Below are positions 42,553 to 51,660 of a stretch of 64,000 nucleotides of DNA, piece after piece. Location of the stretch: the NCBI RefSeq assembly GCF_039645985.1, contig NZ_CP147919.1, positions 434,001 to 498,000 on the forward strand. Reading direction: 5' to 3'. Below the pieces are notes generated by a model. The model was not told the DNA's origin. It worked only from the letters and a program-made list of their open reading frames with translations, and did no database searches. The stretch is from Sulfurimonas sp. HSL3-7 (lineage in GTDB: Bacteria; Campylobacterota; Campylobacteria; Campylobacterales; Sulfurimonadaceae). Each line of letters opens with the position of its first letter. Position 1 is the first letter of the stretch. A program made the position numbers and the translations under genes.

Positions 42553-43317
42553 CTAGCCGCGCTCTTTTTTGATCATCTCATAGGCCGTATTGATCTCCTG
42601 TACCTTTTTGGTCGCGTCTTTGATGTACTCTTCCGAGGCCCCTTTGGCCTTCATGATGTCGGGGTGGTACTTTTTGACGAGGGTGCGGTACTTTTTCTTG
42701 ATCACGTTGAGGTCATCTTCTCTGTCAGCACCAAGGAGAGCATAGGCATCATTGATGCTGCTCTGTGAAGCATTGGCCTTGAACATCGAAGCAAAACGCT
42801 GCATGATCCCTTCGACTTCACTGCCGCTGATCTCTAAGAAGGCGGCGATTTTGATGATGAGGTTCTCTTCGGCATGGGAGAGCTCACCGTCGATGTAAGC
42901 AAGATTGATCAGGAAGGTCAGCATCATCAACCGCTTTTGCCTGTCGCCGCGGGTAAGGGCCTGAAGCCTTGCGGCCAGGGTATCGACATTGCGGATGATC
43001 TCTTTCTCGCGTTTGAAGATCTCTTTCAGGAGTTCGCGTACTTTCTCTTTGTGCGATTCGCCAAAGGCTTTGGAGATATCATTGAAGATATTGCCGATAA
43101 GTTCGGCTTCGAGCTCATGGATCCGTCCGTCTGCCTTGGCCACCTTTGCGATGAGGGCGACAAAGACACCAAGCTCGGAGTGGGCGACAGCCTCATAGGT
43201 CAGCGCAGTGCTTTGAAACTGCCCCTGTGTATAGAATTGGCGCTGAAAACGCTGGTAACTTTTGAAGATCCAGTTAAAGATGAGAAAAAGTACGATGAAT
43301 GTTATTATTGTTGACAT
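42553..43317 (-). CDS. TerB/DjlA-type protein with C-terminal J domain
   Basis: 254 residues. One N-terminal membrane helix (1-17, MSTIITFIVLFLIFNWIF), a TerB-like helical domain (about 45-165, with KVAKADGRIHELEAELI and INLAYIDGELSHAEE), and a J domain (about 190-250) with the HPD motif in KKYHPD. This is the DjlA layout: a membrane-anchored co-chaperone that stimulates DnaK. The two xxDGxIxxxE repeats are the metal-binding sites typical of TerB domains. Confidence 0.9.
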   Translation of the reverse strand: MSTIITFIVLFLIFNWIFKSYQRFQRQFYTQGQFQSTALTYEAVAHSELGVFVALIAKVAKADGRIHELEAELIGNIFNDISKAFGESHKEKVRELLKEIFKREKEIIRNVDTLAARLQALTRGDRQKRLMMLTFLINLAYIDGELSHAEENLIIKIAAFLEISGSEVEGIMQRFASMFKANASQSSINDAYALLGADREDDLNVIKKKYRTLVKKYHPDIMKAKGASEEYIKDATKKVQEINTAYEMIKKERG

Positions 43318-43399
43318 CTGTTTCCTATATTATGTTTTGGAAATTATGCCAAAATCAAAACAATAGGGATTAAATAGAGGTGCCAACAGCATTTTTTTG

Positions 43400-43405
43400 T
43401 ATAAT
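43400..43405 (+). promoter_or_regulatory. probable adk -10 box
   Basis: TATAAT after a T-rich run (TTTTTTTGTATAAT), about 28 bp before the ATG; RBS TTAGGAT in between. Confidence 0.5.
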
Positions 43406-43429
43406 TAGGCCATTAAAAAATTAGGATAG

Positions 43430-44080
<651 letters not shown>

Positions 44081-44086
44081 CACTCA

Positions 44087-44108
44087 GGTGACGCCTGTCA
44101 CCGTTTTT
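44087..44108 (+). terminator. intrinsic terminator of adk
   Basis: GGTGAC-gcct-GTCACC stem followed by G and five T residues, 6 bp after the stop codon; it sits between convergent genes. Confidence 0.85.
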
Positions 44109-44121
44109 ACTTCTTACTTTC

Positions 44122-44898
44122 TTATTCTTTCAAGGCTTTCTGCATCTTCGACTCATTGTAGCCGTGTATGACGGTGTTGTTGATGATCAGAACGGGGACC
44201 CCTCTGCCGCCGAGTTTTTCGTAAAGGGCTTTCCCCTTCTCACTGCCGTGGATATCATACTCCGAAAATCTGATGCCGTTTTGACGCAGAAAATTCTTGG
44301 TACGCGTGCAGTAGGGACAAAAAGACGTTGTCAGGATACGGACTTCTCTGAAACGTGCGTTGGGTGTGCTGCTGTAGGCATATCTGTTCTCTCGGGCGGT
44401 ATTGTAGTGGATGATGGTCTGGCGCTCATCGTTGATCCGTTTGTCAAGGTATTGGGAGCTTTTAAAAAAACGGTTTGCGCAGTAGTAGGCGTAGATGCGC
44501 TCTTTGAGGTTCGGGTCCTCAAAGAATGTGTCCATTTTAGTGTTGACGATTGAGAGGAACTGCGGGTAGTTGTCTGTGTCAATGGCCCGGTTGAGTTCGC
44601 GTAGCATGAAAACAGAAAGTTTCTCATAGTGTGACTGCAGCTGGTGAAGCTTTTTCAGATAGGCTTTTTGCAGCTGCCTGTCATGCATTGGGCTGCTTTT
44701 ATAGCCGAACTCCTGCACCTGGTTGCACATAACCGCATACTGCAGAACCTTTTCGCGCACGGCATAGTCGTCGGCAGGAAGGCGGTAAAAAGCGGCTCTT
44801 GCCTCAAAAAGAGGGGTGCTGATAGCAGCATATTGAGACGGTATGCCGATCGAAAAAAGCGATGAAATCATCACTGTAAGCAAAAAGAGAATTCTCAT
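44122..44898 (-). CDS. exported protein with C-terminal glutaredoxin domain
   Basis: 258 residues. Signal peptide of about 16 residues, a helical N-terminal part (about 20-175) without known motif, and a C-terminal glutaredoxin fold (about 185-258) with the dithiol CPYC in TTSFCPYCTRTK and the GGRGVPVLIINNTVIHGY region holding the cis-proline. Glutaredoxins in the periplasm are uncommon; the CPYC pair could act in disulfide or metal handling there. Convergent with adk. Confidence 0.8.
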   Translation of the reverse strand: MRILFLLTVMISSLFSIGIPSQYAAISTPLFEARAAFYRLPADDYAVREKVLQYAVMCNQVQEFGYKSSPMHDRQLQKAYLKKLHQLQSHYEKLSVFMLRELNRAIDTDNYPQFLSIVNTKMDTFFEDPNLKERIYAYYCANRFFKSSQYLDKRINDERQTIIHYNTARENRYAYSSTPNARFREVRILTTSFCPYCTRTKNFLRQNGIRFSEYDIHGSEKGKALYEKLGGRGVPVLIINNTVIHGYNESKMQKALKE

Positions 44899-45014
44899 GA
44901 CGATATGTCCTTGTTGTCAATATTAGATCGATAATCTAACAAGACTATAACGTTTTAGTCGTTAAACTTCCAAAAATAAAGGGTCCCTCTTCATAGGTGC
45001 CCTAAAGAGGTGAT

Positions 45015-45902
45015 GTGAAACACTATATCTCCGGATTGGACCGCGGCGTGCTCTATATGCTGATGGCCTCTTTTTTCTTTGCTGTAATGGGCGCCTTTGC
45101 CAAGCTGGCCAGTGATTCGATGAGTTCGCTCGAAGTGGTCTTTTTTCGTAATGTGTTCGGTGTTGCACTGGTCGGATATGCCGTGTTGAAAAAGCCGATG
45201 GAACATGAGGGCGGCAAACCTTTTCTGCTCTTTTTCAGAGGGTTCATGGGTTTTGTGGCACTGTTGGCTTTTTTCTATAATATCGCGCATATCCCTTTGG
45301 GCGATGCAATGACCTTTTCAAAAACGTCGCCGATCTTCACCGCGATCTTTGCCTGGCTTTTTTTGCAGGAAAAACTGCCAAAAACAGCGTGGCTGGCTGT
45401 TTTTATCGGATTCGCCGGGATCGTTTTTATTGCCAAACCATCGGGGTTTATGTTCTCGAAAACAGATTGGCTCGGTATCTTCAGCGGGGTGGGGGCGGCT
45501 CTGGCCTATACCTCGGTGAGAGAGCTGAAAAAGTATTATGATACCCGAGCGATCGTGCTTTCGTTTATGGGGGTCGGCACTGCCGGACCGCTGCTGCTGC
45601 TCGCTGTCTCACCGTATGTCAATGCACCCGAACTGGATTTCATGCTGGGAACGTTTGTGATGCCTCAGGGAATCATCTGGCTTTATGTCCTCGGGATGGG
45701 GCTTTTTGCCACCCTGGCACAGCTCTATATGACCAAAGCCTATGGCGAGTCGAAGGCGGGCATTGTCGGGGCCGTGAGTTATGCCAATATTCCGTTCTCT
45801 ATCGGGGTCGGTCTGCTTCTAGGCGACGCACTGCCAGATTTTATAACACTCTTGGGTATAATCTTAATTATTTTCAGCGGGTTTCTCGTTGTCAAAAAAT
45901 AG
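45015..45902 (+). CDS. EamA/DMT-family membrane transporter
   Basis: 295 residues with ten predicted membrane helices in two EamA repeats. The first repeat holds SLEVVFFRNVFG and PLGDAMTFSKTSPIFTAIFAWLFLQEKL, the second SYANIPFSIGVGLLLGD. Start is GTG at 45015, with AAAGAGG upstream (the ATG two bases earlier is out of frame). The family exports amino acids and other small metabolites; substrate cannot be told. First gene of a plus-strand run leading into kdsA. Confidence 0.88.
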   Translation: MKHYISGLDRGVLYMLMASFFFAVMGAFAKLASDSMSSLEVVFFRNVFGVALVGYAVLKKPMEHEGGKPFLLFFRGFMGFVALLAFFYNIAHIPLGDAMTFSKTSPIFTAIFAWLFLQEKLPKTAWLAVFIGFAGIVFIAKPSGFMFSKTDWLGIFSGVGAALAYTSVRELKKYYDTRAIVLSFMGVGTAGPLLLLAVSPYVNAPELDFMLGTFVMPQGIIWLYVLGMGLFATLAQLYMTKAYGESKAGIVGAVSYANIPFSIGVGLLLGDALPDFITLLGIILIIFSGFLVVKK

Positions 45903-45912
45903 GAGGTCTTTT

Positions 45913-46110
45913 ATGGATGCAAATACAATGTATTATGGCGGATTGGTTCTAATCGCCATTCTCGCTTATTTGGCTTATACCAGCAACCGTATTATCACGG
46001 CGCTGCTTCTGCTCGCTTTAGGCGGCTATTTTATCTATGCGCATAATACCGGTAACACCATAACCGACTTTACCAACAAGACGGTTGAAAAAATCAATAA
46101 ACAACTGTAG
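45913..46110 (+). CDS. small membrane protein (65 aa)
   Basis: From ATG at 45913 behind a perfect AGGAGG. Two closely spaced hydrophobic helices (about 6-24 and 27-43) and a polar C-terminal tail [15 protein letters not shown]. It lies between a DMT transporter and kdsA with gaps of about 10 bp each side, so it belongs to the same operon. No family recognised. Confidence 0.75.
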   Translation: MDANTMYYGGLVLIAILAYLAYTSNRIITALLLLALGGYFIYAHNTGNTITDFTNKTVEKINKQL

Positions 46111-46118
46111 GAGAAATA

Positions 46119-46922
46119 ATGATATTAATGGCCGGTCCCTGTGTTATTGAGAGTGAAGAGAACATCTTTGAGATCGCCAAAAAACTGGAGCGTTATCAGG
46201 AAGATGAGCGCATCGATTTCTATTTTAAAGCCAGTTTTGACAAGGCAAACCGCACCTCTTTGGAGAGCTACCGCGGACCGGGCCTCGAAGAGGGGCTGCG
46301 TATCCTGCAAAAGGTCAAAGAGGATTTCGGCTACAAGATCGTGACCGACATTCATGAGTCTTACCAGGTCAAACCGGTGGCCGAAGTGGTTGACATATTG
46401 CAGATCCCGGCCTTTCTCTGCCGTCAGACCGATCTGCTTGTAGCTGCTGCGCAGACCGACAGAATCGTCAATATCAAAAAGGGGCAGTTTATGAACCCTG
46501 CCGATATGAAGTATTCGGTACTGAAGGTGCTGAAGACCCGCGGCTGCGAGGAGGTCTCTTACGACAATGCCAAAGCAAACGGGGTGCTGCTGACCGAGAG
46601 AGGTTCGAGCTTCGGTTACGGCAACCTGGTGGTCGATATGCGCTCGCTTGTCATTATGCGCGAATTCGCACCGGTGATCTTCGATGCGACCCACTCGGTT
46701 CAGATGCCAGGCGGCGGAGGCGGAACGACTTCGGGTGACAGCTCGATGGTGCCGCACCTTTCACGTGCCGCAGCGGCAGTCGGCGTGGACGGTTTCTTTT
46801 TTGAGACCCATGTCGATCCGAGCTGTGCACTGAGTGACGGGCCGAATATGTTAAAATTAGAAAATTTGTATACAACAACAGAAACGATCTTGGCAATCCA
46901 AGAAGCAATTAAAGGACAATAA
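46119..46922 (+). CDS. kdsA: 3-deoxy-D-manno-octulosonate 8-phosphate synthase
   Basis: 267 residues. Condenses PEP with arabinose 5-phosphate to KDO 8-phosphate for lipopolysaccharide core. TIM barrel with [24 protein letters not shown], the FLCRQTDLL segment (its Cys is out of the metal position) and [15 protein letters not shown]. Stop TAA overlaps the ribH ATG by one base (TAATG). This kdsA-ribH-nusB order is kept across Campylobacterota. Confidence 0.97.
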   Translation: MILMAGPCVIESEENIFEIAKKLERYQEDERIDFYFKASFDKANRTSLESYRGPGLEEGLRILQKVKEDFGYKIVTDIHESYQVKPVAEVVDILQIPAFLCRQTDLLVAAAQTDRIVNIKKGQFMNPADMKYSVLKVLKTRGCEEVSYDNAKANGVLLTERGSSFGYGNLVVDMRSLVIMREFAPVIFDATHSVQMPGGGGGTTSGDSSMVPHLSRAAAAVGVDGFFFETHVDPSCALSDGPNMLKLENLYTTTETILAIQEAIKGQ

Positions 46923-47392
46923 TGAACATTATCGAAGGCAAATTACAAGTACAGCCAGGCAAGCGCGTGGCGATCGTCGCGGCACGTTTTAACCACCTTA
47001 TTACGGACCGTCTGGTTGAAGGGGCAAAAGATGCCCACCTGCGCCATGGCGGTGACGAAGCGGACCTTGATCTGGTTCTTGTCCCGGGTGCTTACGAACT
47101 TCCGATGGCGGTCGAGCGCCTTTTGGCCACAGGCAAATACGATGCAGTCTGTGCCCTTGGCGCCGTGATCCGCGGCGCGACACCGCACTTTGATTATGTA
47201 TCGGCTGAGGCGACAAAAGGCATTGCAACGGTATCGCTGAAATATGCCAAACCGGTCGCTTTCGGTCTGTTGACAACAGACACGATCGAGCAGGCGATCG
47301 AGCGTGCGGGAACCAAAGCCGGCAACAAAGGTTTTGAAGCGATGGTAACGGCTATCGAGATGATCAACCTCTATGAAGCGATCGAAGCGTAA
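46922..47392 (+). CDS. ribH: 6,7-dimethyl-8-ribityllumazine synthase
   Basis: 156 residues. Penultimate riboflavin step, combining the ribitylaminopyrimidine with DHBP in an icosahedral shell. Visible are [10 protein letters not shown], the GAYELP loop, [14 protein letters not shown] with the catalytic histidine, and [15 protein letters not shown]. Overlaps kdsA and nusB by one base at each end. Confidence 0.97.
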   Translation: MNIIEGKLQVQPGKRVAIVAARFNHLITDRLVEGAKDAHLRHGGDEADLDLVLVPGAYELPMAVERLLATGKYDAVCALGAVIRGATPHFDYVSAEATKGIATVSLKYAKPVAFGLLTTDTIEQAIERAGTKAGNKGFEAMVTAIEMINLYEAIEA

Positions 47393-47790
47393 TGGCGACA
47401 CGTCACCATGCCAGAATGGCGGTTGTAAGTCTGCTTTATGCTTTTGACCTCGGTAATAAAAGCATTTCCGATTTCACGGATGAGATTTTGGAAGACAAAA
47501 AGATCCGTAACAAACAAAAAGAGTTCGCATTGGACCTCTTTCGCGGCGTGATGGAACACCTTGAGAGTGTTGACAAGGCGATCGTTAAACACCTTAAAGA
47601 GTGGGATTTTGAGCGTTTGGGTTCGATAGAACGGGCCACTCTCCGTTTAGGCGCCTATGAGATCATGTATTCTTCACTCGATTCCGCAGTTGTGATCAAT
47701 GAAGCAATCGAGGTCTCAAAAGCTTTTGGGACCGAGCAGTCACCAAAATTCATCAACGGGGTGCTTGACGCCATCTCCAAAGATAAATAA
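47392..47790 (+). CDS. nusB: transcription antitermination factor NusB
   Basis: 132 residues, all-helical. N-terminal RHHARMAVVSLLYAFDLGN and C-terminal SSLDSAVVINEAIEVSKAFGTEQSPKFINGVLD match the family, which binds boxA with S10 during rRNA transcription. Its stop overlaps the start of the multiheme cytochrome by one base, an unexpected link between housekeeping and respiration. Confidence 0.95.
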   Translation: MATRHHARMAVVSLLYAFDLGNKSISDFTDEILEDKKIRNKQKEFALDLFRGVMEHLESVDKAIVKHLKEWDFERLGSIERATLRLGAYEIMYSSLDSAVVINEAIEVSKAFGTEQSPKFINGVLDAISKDK

Positions 47791-50174
47791 TGTTCAAACT
47801 ACTTGTCACAACACTTTTGACTCTTTCGGCACTTTACGCGTCAAACAGTTGTGTCAAGTGCCATGAAGGGATCGAAGATATCCGCGACCCGCATTCCAAG
47901 ATGATGGAAGAGATCTACAAAGTCGCGGAAAAAGCAGGCCATCGAGGCAATGACTGTATTGTCTGCCACGGCGGGGACCCGACCACGATGGTCAAAGAGC
48001 GGGCCCATAAAGGTACGGTAGCCTATTTTTTGGAACATGAAGGTCCCAAAGATTACTACCCCGCACCGGGCAGCAGCTGGATCAACCAAAATACCTGCGG
48101 TATGTGTCACAAAGAACAGGTCAATGCGCAGATGAACTCCCTGATGATGACCGAGCAGGGTAAGATACAGGGCGCGCTTTGGAGCTTCGGCGGTAAAGTG
48201 GGCTACGACCACTCGGTGGCCACCTATGCTACCGGCAATCCCGAAGATCCGCACAAACGTTTGGGCAGTGATGCTTATAAGGCCTATATGCAAGAGCTTT
48301 CTGCGCTTGAACCGCAAGCCTTTCCTGGGGAGACGGGAGAGCTTCCCAAAGCGCCGACAGCCGAAGAGATCGAAAAAGATCCGTCTCTGGCGGTCTATAC
48401 CTATCTGCGTCAGGAGTGTCTGCGCTGTCATACCGGCAGCAAGGGGCGTTCAAAGCGCGGTGACTTCAGAGGCATCGGCTGTGCCGCGTGCCACATTCCC
48501 TATTCAAACTCGGGTCTGTACGAAGGCGGCGATAAGCAGATATCGAAAAATCCGGGGCACCTGCTTGTGCACAGTATCCAATCTTCACGTAAGGCGAAGG
48601 TCAAAGTCCATGAGGTCGAGTACTCCGGCGTGCCTGTTGAGACCTGTTCGACCTGCCACAACCGGGGCAAGCGGATCGGGGTCTCCTACCAGGGGCTGAT
48701 GGAGATGGAGTATGACGCAACTTTTGACGAAGAGGGCAAGGGACAGCCGAAACTCCATGGCAAGCGTTACCTGCATATGCAAGAGGATATCCACTATAAA
48801 AAAGGGATGCTCTGCCAGGACTGCCACACCTCAAACGATCTGCACGGTGACGGCTTTTTAAGCGGGGCAAATCTGGGGGCTGTTGAGATCGAGTGTCAGG
48901 ACTGTCACGGTACGACCTCAAAATACCCGTGGGAACTTCCCCTGGGCTACTCTGACGAATTCAACGAGAATGCCAAGGTCGGCGAGCCTCGCGGTACCGT
49001 TAAAACAGTTGCCGAATACCTCAGGAAGGGGTCTGTCGAAGCGGCACCCGAGGGGTACCTTTTAAGCGCCCGGGGCAACCCCCTGACAAAAGCGGTCCGC
49101 AAAGGTGACAAAGTGCTTATGCACCTGGCCTCAGGCAGAGATATTGAATTGACACCGCTCAAAACGCTGAAAAAGGAGAAAAAGCTCTCCCGTGAAGCGT
49201 TGGCGGCAATGGACCAGATCAAAGCCCATACGGATGAACTGGAGTGTTATACCTGCCATGCGACCTGGGCACCGCAGTGTTACGGCTGCCATGTCAAGAT
49301 AGACTATTCCGGTTCCAAACAGAATCCCGATTACCTGGAGGCTTCGCATGATCAGGATATCCATGGAACGACGGGGGGCATGCGTTCACTTAAAGAGTAC
49401 CTTGTCGACGGAGAGGTGACAGAGACAAGGTCCTTCCTACGCTGGGAAGATCCGGCACTTTCTCAAAACGGCGAAGGACGTATCTCGCCGACGATACCGG
49501 GATGTCAGACGACTATTACTGTTATCGGGAAAGAGGGCAAAGCACTCTTGCAGAACCACATCTTCAAGATCCCGAATGTTGAAGGTGCGGGAGATGAAGG
49601 TCAAAATGCTATCGATATGGCAGCGGTACAGCCGCACACCATCTCCAAAGCGTCCCGCTCCTGCGAATCGTGCCATACGTCGGCCAAGGCATTGGGGCTG
49701 GGTATCGGCGGCGGCAAACTCAACGCTGATCCTAGCCAAGATACAATTGTCGATTTAATGACGGCTGACGGGCGTCTGCTGCCGGCCAATGTGCAGAGAC
49801 AGATACCGCGTATCGCGAATCTGAAAAATGACTATTCACGTTTTATTGATGAGAACGGCACGCAGTTGCAGACCGTCGGGCACCACTGGAAGCTTTCGCA
49901 GCCGCTCAATGAAGAGCAGCGTTCCAAAGTGGACAGAGAAGGGATGTGCCTGTCATGTCATAAAGAGATGCCTGACGGCGATCTGGCTGTCTCGGCAATG
50001 GTGCATGCCGTAGAGATGGCGGGCATCGAAATAGACAAAAAAGAGCATGGCGGTATCTTAAACAAACTCTTGCGTATCGGAGCCTGGTTGCAGCTCTTAG
50101 TGGGAATTTTGATTGGCGGGTATATTATATACAGGCTCTTTTTTAAGCGTAAAAACCCAAGGAGATGGAAGTGA
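47790..50174 (+). CDS. membrane-anchored dodecaheme cytochrome c
   Basis: 794 residues with signal peptide 1-18 and twelve CxxCH sites: residues 21-25 (CVKCH), 55-59 (CIVCH), 102-106 (CGMCH), then CLRCH, CAACH, CSTCH, CQDCH, CQDCH, CYTCH, CYGCH, CESCH and CLSCH. One C-terminal membrane helix (about 765-787) with a basic end RLFFKRKNPRRWK places the hemes in the periplasm. It could be a terminal reductase, quinol-linked conduit or electron storage protein; the pattern is not that of NrfA, HAO or OTR as far as can be seen. Coupled to nusB (1-base overlap) and to the DUF302 gene (GTGA overlap). Confidence 0.88.
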   Translation: MFKLLVTTLLTLSALYASNSCVKCHEGIEDIRDPHSKMMEEIYKVAEKAGHRGNDCIVCHGGDPTTMVKERAHKGTVAYFLEHEGPKDYYPAPGSSWINQNTCGMCHKEQVNAQMNSLMMTEQGKIQGALWSFGGKVGYDHSVATYATGNPEDPHKRLGSDAYKAYMQELSALEPQAFPGETGELPKAPTAEEIEKDPSLAVYTYLRQECLRCHTGSKGRSKRGDFRGIGCAACHIPYSNSGLYEGGDKQISKNPGHLLVHSIQSSRKAKVKVHEVEYSGVPVETCSTCHNRGKRIGVSYQGLMEMEYDATFDEEGKGQPKLHGKRYLHMQEDIHYKKGMLCQDCHTSNDLHGDGFLSGANLGAVEIECQDCHGTTSKYPWELPLGYSDEFNENAKVGEPRGTVKTVAEYLRKGSVEAAPEGYLLSARGNPLTKAVRKGDKVLMHLASGRDIELTPLKTLKKEKKLSREALAAMDQIKAHTDELECYTCHATWAPQCYGCHVKIDYSGSKQNPDYLEASHDQDIHGTTGGMRSLKEYLVDGEVTETRSFLRWEDPALSQNGEGRISPTIPGCQTTITVIGKEGKALLQNHIFKIPNVEGAGDEGQNAIDMAAVQPHTISKASRSCESCHTSAKALGLGIGGGKLNADPSQDTIVDLMTADGRLLPANVQRQIPRIANLKNDYSRFIDENGTQLQTVGHHWKLSQPLNEEQRSKVDREGMCLSCHKEMPDGDLAVSAMVHAVEMAGIEIDKKEHGGILNKLLRIGAWLQLLVGILIGGYIIYRLFFKRKNPRRWK

Positions 50175-50608
50175 GAAAATTTATCTTACTGACTGCATTG
50201 ACGGCTTCATTGTTTGCCAATGATATTATCATCAAAAATTCGGCCAACAGCGTCGAAAAGACGGTTAGCAAGATCCAAAATATCGTGACAAAAAAAGGTT
50301 TTACGGTCTTTGCGATTGTTGACCATCAGGCGGGCGCCAACAAGGTACGCATGCAGCTGCCTCCGTCAAAAGAGATCATCTTCGGCAATCCAAAGATGGG
50401 AACACCCCTGCTGCAAGAGAACATGCAGGCGGGGCTTGACCTTCCGATCCGTATTCTGGTCTACCAAGACAAAGACCTGAAAAGCAAGATCGCTTACAGA
50501 GACGGTGAGTGGCTCGTTTCAGAGCATAACCTGAGCAATAGAAAACTGCTCAATAAAATGAATTTTACTTTAGACAATATCACGACAGAGGCAGGACGTA
50601 AACAGTGA
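50171..50608 (+). CDS. periplasmic DUF302 protein
   Basis: 145 residues from GTG at 50171, which lies 6 bases after AAGGAG; the ATG at 50165 directly abuts that RBS. Signal peptide (cut after SLFA), then the DUF302 fold with SVEKTVSKIQNIVTKKGFTVFAIVDHQ and the KEIIFGNPKMGTPLLQ motif. DUF302 proteins are often found with cytochromes and sulfur or metal enzymes. Overlaps the cytochrome and mqnC genes by 4 bases on each side. Confidence 0.88.
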   Translation: MRKFILLTALTASLFANDIIIKNSANSVEKTVSKIQNIVTKKGFTVFAIVDHQAGANKVRMQLPPSKEIIFGNPKMGTPLLQENMQAGLDLPIRILVYQDKDLKSKIAYRDGEWLVSEHNLSNRKLLNKMNFTLDNITTEAGRKQ

Positions 50609-51654
50609 GCCGGATGACCAAAGAAGAAGCGTTAGAACTTATCCAAAACGGTGATCTTATCGAACTCGGTAAGATGGCTTCAGCAAGAAAAAAAGAGTTG
50701 CACCCCAAGGGGATCACGACCTTCATCGTCGATCGCAATATCAATTACACCAATGTCTGCTGGGTGGACTGCAAGTTTTGTGCTTTCTACCGCCATGCCA
50801 AAGAGGACGATGCCTATGTTCTAAGCCATGAAGAGATCGATCAGAAGATCGATGAGCTGGTGGCTATCGGCGGAACGCAGATCCTTTTTCAGGGCGGTGT
50901 GCACCCGAAACTGAAGATCGACTTTTATGAAGATCTTGTCGGCCATATCCATGAGAAATACCCGCAGATAACGATCCATGCTTTTTCGGCGATCGAGATC
51001 GATTTTATCGCCAAGATCTCAAAGATCTCGATCAAAGAGGTATTGGAACGTCTGAAGGCGAAGGGCCTTTCCTCGATTCCGGGCGCCGGTGCAGAGATCC
51101 TTAGCGACAGGGTCCGCGATATTATCGCTCCGAAAAAGCATGACTCCTCGGTCTGGATCGACGTGCACCGCCAGGCTCACAAACTGGGTATCATGTCGAC
51201 AGCAACGATGATGTTCGGAACGGTTGAGACCGATGAAGAGATCATCGAACATTGGGACCTTGTGCGTCAACTTCAGGACGAGACAGGTGGCTTCCGTGCC
51301 TTCATTATGTGGTCGTTTCAGGGCCAAAACACCCAGCTGATGGAAGAGATCCCCGACATTAAGAAACCCTCCTCTAACCGTTATCTGCGTCTGCTTGCCG
51401 TTTCAAGGCTCTATCTTGACAACGTGCCGAACATTCAAAGTTCATGGGTGACACAGGGACCGTATATCGGACAGATGGCGCTTAAATACGGCGCCAACGA
51501 TCTCGGTTCGACGATGATGGAAGAGAATGTTGTCCGAAGTGCCGGCGCAGGGTTCAGGATGGCAAAAGACGAGATGGTACGGCTGATCGCAGATATCGGC
51601 GAAACGCCGGCTATCCGAAACACCGCCTACGAAACGCTGGAAATATTTGCCTAG
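50605..51654 (+). CDS. mqnC: cyclic dehypoxanthinyl futalosine synthase
   Basis: 349 residues. Radical SAM enzyme of the futalosine menaquinone pathway, closing dehypoxanthine futalosine to the cyclic form. The cluster ligands are in NVCWVDCKFCAFYR (CxxxCxxC), then QGGVHPKLKIDFYEDL, SIPGAGAEILSDRVR and RSAGAGFRM, all typical of MqnC rather than MqnE. Start is GTG at 50605 (GTGA overlap). It confirms that the organism makes menaquinone by the Mqn route, as do other Campylobacterota. Confidence 0.93.
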   Translation: MSRMTKEEALELIQNGDLIELGKMASARKKELHPKGITTFIVDRNINYTNVCWVDCKFCAFYRHAKEDDAYVLSHEEIDQKIDELVAIGGTQILFQGGVHPKLKIDFYEDLVGHIHEKYPQITIHAFSAIEIDFIAKISKISIKEVLERLKAKGLSSIPGAGAEILSDRVRDIIAPKKHDSSVWIDVHRQAHKLGIMSTATMMFGTVETDEEIIEHWDLVRQLQDETGGFRAFIMWSFQGQNTQLMEEIPDIKKPSSNRYLRLLAVSRLYLDNVPNIQSSWVTQGPYIGQMALKYGANDLGSTMMEENVVRSAGAGFRMAKDEMVRLIADIGETPAIRNTAYETLEIFA

Positions 51655-51660
51655 AGCAAT

